Source: Branchiostoma floridae (lineage: Eukaryota; Chordata; Leptocardii; Amphioxiformes; Branchiostomatidae). From it: DNA of 64,000 nt. Position 1 is the stretch's first letter. Each line of letters begins with the position of its first letter. Below are positions 59,442-64,000 of this stretch, piece by piece. The stretch covers positions 2,824,485 through 2,888,484 of the forward strand of contig NC_049981.1 in assembly GCF_000003815.2 (NCBI RefSeq), in the 5' to 3' direction. A program made the position numbers and the translations under genes. The notes below the pieces were generated by a model. That model ran no database searches and was not told the origin of the DNA. It saw only the letters and a list, made by a program, of their open reading frames with translations.

Positions 59442-60011
59442 GATACGATAGCATGAGGTGGCGAATGAGTTGATCTAAGTCGTTTATCTGTTTTGCTAAG
59501 TTACGACTAGATATACAATACGAAAACTGGCATCAGAAAAATGGCGTACGGTCAGAAACCTGTATACCATCAGAAAACTAGAGTGCAATCAACTGGTATT
59601 ATACAACACTGGTTCCACACGCTACAGTAAATTACAGGGTGAGGGAGTTGCGCAGAAAGTGCACATTGCCTGTTCTTGATTTTTTAAAATCACTTTTTCA
59701 GGTAAAATTTTGATCATAAAGGTCGAGGTTCCTGCTAGAGGGACTGAAGTTTTTAAAATCTTGCCTAAAATTGTGACATTTGGCATGCTTTGACCTGTAG
59801 TTGACTTCCATATTCAGTTGACAGACTGGACTGATCCATTAGGCTGGGGGGGGGGGGGGTGAAAACCCGGCATCATGACAATCATCTGGCTGAAGCTCGT
59901 TAAAATGAAAAAGGGAGTAAAGACTTTCGGTTTGAAATGTAGGTAAATGTGTGTTTTGCATGGCTTAACCATGTATTGAACACGAAATTCCATTGATCAT
60001 TCCCTTCCCAA

Positions 60012-60464
60012 TAGGGCTGGGTACCAGTACGGTACAAAACCGGTTTTTCACATTGGACCGGTCCAGAAAAAAACGGACCTGACAAAATTCGGTAGACCGG
60101 ATGTTGGACCGATTGGAAAATAAACTGATTATGTGACCAGGCGTTCAAACGTTTTCGGGGTTTCCGGTGTAGCCAAATAACAAGAGCGAAGCAGAGTAGA
60201 CTCTATAGTCATTTTACCAAATTTTACAGTCAATCGTACAAAGATAGTTTGCCTTGTAGCTTTTTTTTAATGCCAGTGGAAGTCGAATACTACGCAAAAC
60301 AGATTTCTTTGTAGCAAAATGAACCATTATTTTGAGTATCGTCCATTCAGAAGTTTTTTTTTTACATAATGAATCAGGTTCTGGTTCAGGTCCAGACTAG
60401 GTCCTGATCCTCTGGACCTGAACCGGACCTGGACCTGAATTTTCTATACCGGTACCCACCCCTA
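60012..60464. mobile_element. hAT-like MITE (TAGGGCTGGGTA family), third copy
   Basis: Ends tagggctgggtacc and ggtacccacccccta-like, with the same interior 'ggacctgaaccggacctggacctgaatttt' blocks as 20448-20880. The flanking direct repeat is imperfect (cttcccaa / ctcccaac). It lies just downstream of the kringle gene stop. Confidence 0.75.
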
Positions 60465-60499
60465 CTCCCAACATATAGATTTGATTCATCATCAGAAGA

Positions 60500-63010
60500 T
60501 CAGACCGCACCACTGCAGACTGGTACGCCACAATACTCCCATCTCGTGCCGGGATCCATGGTGTAGCACCAAACTCCGGTTTCGCCGTCCGGATTCCGGC
60601 AGTAGTTCTCCTCCAATCCGGATGACGGATAACTATCAGCCGTGTTTCCGTGTCCATGTGGACTCTGACTGTCCCAGCGCTGACACATCCTGCCTGTTTC
60701 GGTCACAGAGAATGTCCCTCGGTAGGATGACCCATCTCCCTCCTGGCATAAGGCTGGTATATGAAATTTAAAGAAAAGTATAATTACCACATCGTGGACG
60801 TAATTATGTTGGTTATCCCATGTAGGTTATATTTTCAGCAATTGTCTGTCTGTTGGTCAACAAGATAACGAAAGAATCGTTGGATGGATTGGTGTGTTGG
60901 TAGGGTGTGACAACAACTAGAAATGGTTTGATTTTGCCACACACCCCAGCGGCATCTATCGGTACTGCTGCAGAACGGCAGGTTTTAATATCTAGTGTTC
61001 TGAACAAGCTATGGCTACTATTTTTGGGAGCTAGAGAGCAATTGTGCTCGGGAAGAAGTGACTAGTTTTGGAATTGCAGGGACATTTTGTAAAAAAAAAC
61101 AATTCTGAAGAGAATTCAAGAAATAAATATTAACATTAACATAATGAGAATATTCTTTCATAGCGGTTATTTTTTCAATATATCTCACGTCCCGCACACG
61201 ATATGGATCTCATTCCGGTCTAATCATTTAGGTGTCAGATAGCTTTTGACCACAGGAGAAAGAGGGGCAAGTTCGAGCCCCCTAACATTCAATTCTAGAG
61301 CTGCAGGGGCATTCTGTTAAACATTAAAAATAGGATAACTGAAGAAAGGAACAATTATTTTATACATACGTGTAGCTTAAGCAAAGGGGTACACAATTAT
61401 GTGTATATTATGCAAACGAGGAATTCACTTGCATAATTGCTTAGGAAATTGTGAAATTCCTTTCAATTGTTTTCTATAACTCGACTTCAATACATGTAAC
61501 ACATATAAATCATTGTAGGTCGAACATAAACAGATACCAAACATGAAAAGAAAGAATTGATCAGCATAATTATTACAAAAATTACGAAACCGCTTAATAG
61601 TAAATGATTCAAAACTTGAGTTCCACGAACACATACCTTCGCCAAATAAACTAGGTTTGTTATGTAGAACATAAAAGTGATACTCATTACATTTCATTTT
61701 GTATGTTATTTGATAAAGTCACACAAACTCGAGTTCGACGACCTCATACCTCCATGAAATATTTAGAGCTTTTGTAAATGTTATCTTATCGTTAGTCTTT
61801 GTTATTAAGAACATCCTTGCCTAAGCTACATGTATGCCTAAAATGATGAAAATCCGTCGTTCCTTTCTGCAGGTATCCTCATTGGAATGTCTTGATAAGA
61901 ACACCCCTACTGATTTAAAATCAAATGTCAGGAGACTGAAACTTGCCCCACTTTGTGAGATCGTCATTTGCATGATTAATATGTATGGGCATTTCTATCT
62001 TTCTCAGCTATACATGTGACAACTTTGAAAGTCCTATCATGGAATGCAGTGGATTTATAAACTTTCCTTTCCTTTAAGCAAATTAGCAGTTGATTTGCAT
62101 AACAAGAAAGCCATTGTGTAAGTCATCAAGGGTTTGAGGATATGATTCGGTTAATATAAGTACTTGGAACATGCGTGTGAGTGATGCGTTTTTATAACAA
62201 AATGACCATATATACATAATCACAAACAGTACACATAGCAACAGGAACCTAACTTATATGTAAGGAACATCTTACCCATCTCGTGAATTCGAAGAAACTG
62301 CTCCTTGTCCTGGTTATGCCCCGAGGCTTCAACAGTGGTGGACATGTCGTCGTGGTCGCGCTTCAAGGCATCCACAGTGGTGGACATGTCGTCGTGGTCG
62401 CGCTTCAAGGCGTCAACAGTGGTGGACATGTCGTCGTGGTCGCGCTTCAAGGCATCCACAGTGATGGACATGTCGTCGTGGTCGCGCTTCAAGGCATCCA
62501 CAGTGGTGGACATGTCGCCGTGGTCGCGCTTCAAGGCGTCAACAGTGGTGGACATGTCGTCGTGGTCGCGCTTCAAGACGTCAACAGTGGTGGACAGTTT
62601 GCGGATGTTGTCTAGGTCGCGCTTAAAGGCATCAATAGCGATGGACATTTGGCGCATGTCGACTTGGCGACGTTTCATGGCGTCAACAGTGATGGACATT
62701 TCTTGGTGGTGTTTCAAGTTGTTAACAGTGGTAGACAGTCGGGATATTTCCTAAAGCCATACGTTAGAATATTAATCTTGAGAGCTTTGATAGCAATAGG
62801 TGCAAAATGATGGTGTAAACAGAAACGGTGTAAGACTATAAATTTGTGATACAAATTGTTTTACCTCTTTATTGATAAGCGACAGAGGGGCAAGTCCGGC
62901 AGCAAGTAGACTTAGCAGCACAGCAATGCCGGCAGCGATGCAGCTTTGGTGGGAGCGGATGAAGCTACAGAGAGCACGGCGGCCTCTTGCTCCACCCGGA
63001 TACACGCGGT
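60500..63010 (-). CDS. Type II membrane protein: coiled-coil stalk and kringle
   Basis: Three exons in phase: 63010-62865, 62750-62276 and 60753-60500 with stop, giving 290 residues plus an unseen N-terminus. The first exon here starts in phase 1, so at least one upstream exon exists. A weak candidate is 63297-63267 (ATG, ten codons, donor TATG|GTGAGT), but it lies in a palindrome. The order is a short basic segment (ARGRRALCSF), a signal-anchor helix (IAAGIAVLLSLLAAGLAPL), then a coiled coil with about seven 14-residue repeats of the form MSTTVDALKRDHDD, two heptads each. Last comes a C-terminal kringle with GSSYRGT, CQRWDSQ, ENYCRNPDG and VWCYT, and its six cysteines. Kringles bind lysine-rich or other ligands in secreted proteins. 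A membrane-anchored, stalked kringle would display this outside the cell. No protease domain follows. No orthologue is assigned. Confidence 0.75.
62326..62600. repeat. 42-bp coding tandem repeat in the coiled-coil exon
   Basis: About six and a half units of 42 bp ('gacatgtcgtcgtggtcgcg' plus 'cttcaaggc.tc.acagtggtg') differ by few substitutions. Each encodes 14 residues, so copy-number change keeps both reading frame and heptad register. Open frames on the plus strand over the same bases are artefacts. Confidence 0.9.
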
Positions 63011-63286
63011 CTGTGGAGATAATCATTGATTCAAGTTTATGTATTTCGATTGATTCGATTTTAAAATTGGACGACATTAATATCCTCTGAAAAACCTGAA
63101 ACTTGGCTTGCGAAAAAAAAACCACGAGCTTGCGAAAAAAATTCAAACAAGAGTTCAGAGACCTCGCATCTCCACGAAATATTCTGATTATGCAAATGAC
63201 TTTTACATCTGCATAATTTATAGTGAAAAGTTTAAACTTTGTTCCAACACAAGGGAAGAAACTCACCATAAATTATAATAATACCC

Positions 63287-63333
63287 AAGGTGTACATAAC
63301 CAAGCATAATTTATGCTTGGTTATGTACACCTT
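63287..63333. repeat. Perfect 23-bp palindrome with 1-bp centre
   Basis: Arms 63287-63309 (aaggtgtacataaccaagcataa) and 63311-63333 are exact reverse complements around T at 63310. The region just upstream of the kringle gene is otherwise AT-rich. Confidence 0.9.
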
Positions 63334-64000
63334 TAACTAAAACAGGTCACAATGTTGACAATCTAGTTATTTACTACATGCACTTATGATCAATTAGGAC
63401 ATTTACATTACTTATGCAAACCAGGGACTTATTTGCATAATTTGAACTTCATGATGTATATCTCTGCCACAGATACCTGCATGTTAAATATCATGGAAAT
63501 TCGTTGTTCTTTGTTCCGTTATGCTTCTTGGATGATTTTGACAAAAATACCACTGTAGTTCCAGAGCAAGCTACTAGGGGACCCAATCATACATCACTTT
63601 TTCCTTACATCACAACCTATCTGCCACCAAAAATCAAAACCGCAACATGTCCAGGTTAAAAGATACAAAAAATACCGCAGTACCAAGGTCATACGCCAGA
63701 GGGCCATTAGTCATGCATTTACATAGATTATCAGAAAAATTTATTTGCGATTAAAACCCTCTTTCTTAGCATAGATTGTGTACGTCTGTTGTTTGGGTGG
63801 AGGAGATGATCTGATGATCAAAGGTATTTTATGCAAATGAGGACCGTATTTGCATAATTAATAAATAACAACATCAATACAACAGTTTTAATGGTTAAAG
63901 TCTTTTGACGATGGTATGGGGTCTCTAGTTTAGTCATTTGCTCATTTCGGGCCATTTAGATTTCCTAATACAGGCAAGTTTTTTCATTGCCATGAAAAAT
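63334..64000. other. No gene seen
   Basis: AT-rich upstream flank of the kringle gene. It includes a diverged copy of the 'ctaggggacccaa..catcaca..' dispersed repeat (about 63550-63700) and repeated 'tatgcaaatgagga..tttgcataat' words. The true first exon of the kringle gene may lie here or outside the window. Confidence 0.45.

Noticed and set aside
62283-62754. Plus-strand frames over the 42-bp repeats
   Set aside because: Antisense of the coiled-coil exon; the minus strand has matching splice sites, phases and heptads.

Overview
The window looks like chordate or other invertebrate-deuterostome nuclear DNA, most probably a cephalochordate (amphioxus, Branchiostoma). This is an inference from content. 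The genes are intron-rich with short exons, encode claudin, kringle, BTB, C2H2, cadherin, Ig and EGF domains, and are separated by AT-rich non-coding DNA packed with hAT-like MITEs, tRNA-derived SINEs, LINE fragments, minisatellites and microsatellites. Two 100-N assembly gaps (40924-41023 and 58984-59083) are present. Nothing resembles prokaryotic organisation.

Layout. 1-5.6 kb is non-coding, with a ~190-bp satellite-like repeat and one orphan candidate signal-peptide exon. A C2H2 zinc-finger gene lies at 5.7-7.0 kb (+). An 18-bp G-rich minisatellite fills 9.4-10.8 kb. At 11.0-15.3 kb (-) is a BTB/POZ gene with two tandem BTB exons and a C-terminal module resembling a BEN domain (NACC-like). 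From 19.5 to 57 kb there is a membrane-protein cluster: a claudin-like four-TM gene (+, 19.5-21.9 kb), receptor A (-, 23.0-28.5 kb), a second claudin-like gene (+, 31.4-32.8 kb), receptor B (-, 33.6-43.7 kb) and receptor C (-, 46.5-57.0 kb). At 60.5-63.0 kb (-) is a type II membrane protein with a 14-residue-repeat coiled coil and a terminal kringle; its first exon is not securely found.

Receptors A, B and C are tandem paralogues. I reconstructed them exon by exon from splice sites and intron phases. The common plan is signal peptide, cadherin-type repeat, divergent Ig-like domain split by a phase-0 intron, eight-cysteine MEGF-type EGF module, transmembrane helix and short tail. A has lost most of the cadherin repeat. 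B has gained a classical Ig domain after the EGF and ends in a PDZ-ligand-like sequence. C has the most complete cadherin repeat. All three are predicted surface adhesion or recognition proteins, and two of them lie convergently next to claudin-like genes, which suggests duplication of a claudin/receptor pair. I do not recognise this architecture as a named family; it is the best candidate here for an undescribed system.

Transposons have touched the genes. A hAT-like MITE with an exact 8-bp target duplication inserted at the stop codon of the first claudin-like gene and now supplies its last three codons and stop. Another MITE is nested in a tRNA-like SINE. A 63-bp near-perfect inverted repeat lies in an intron of the BTB gene.
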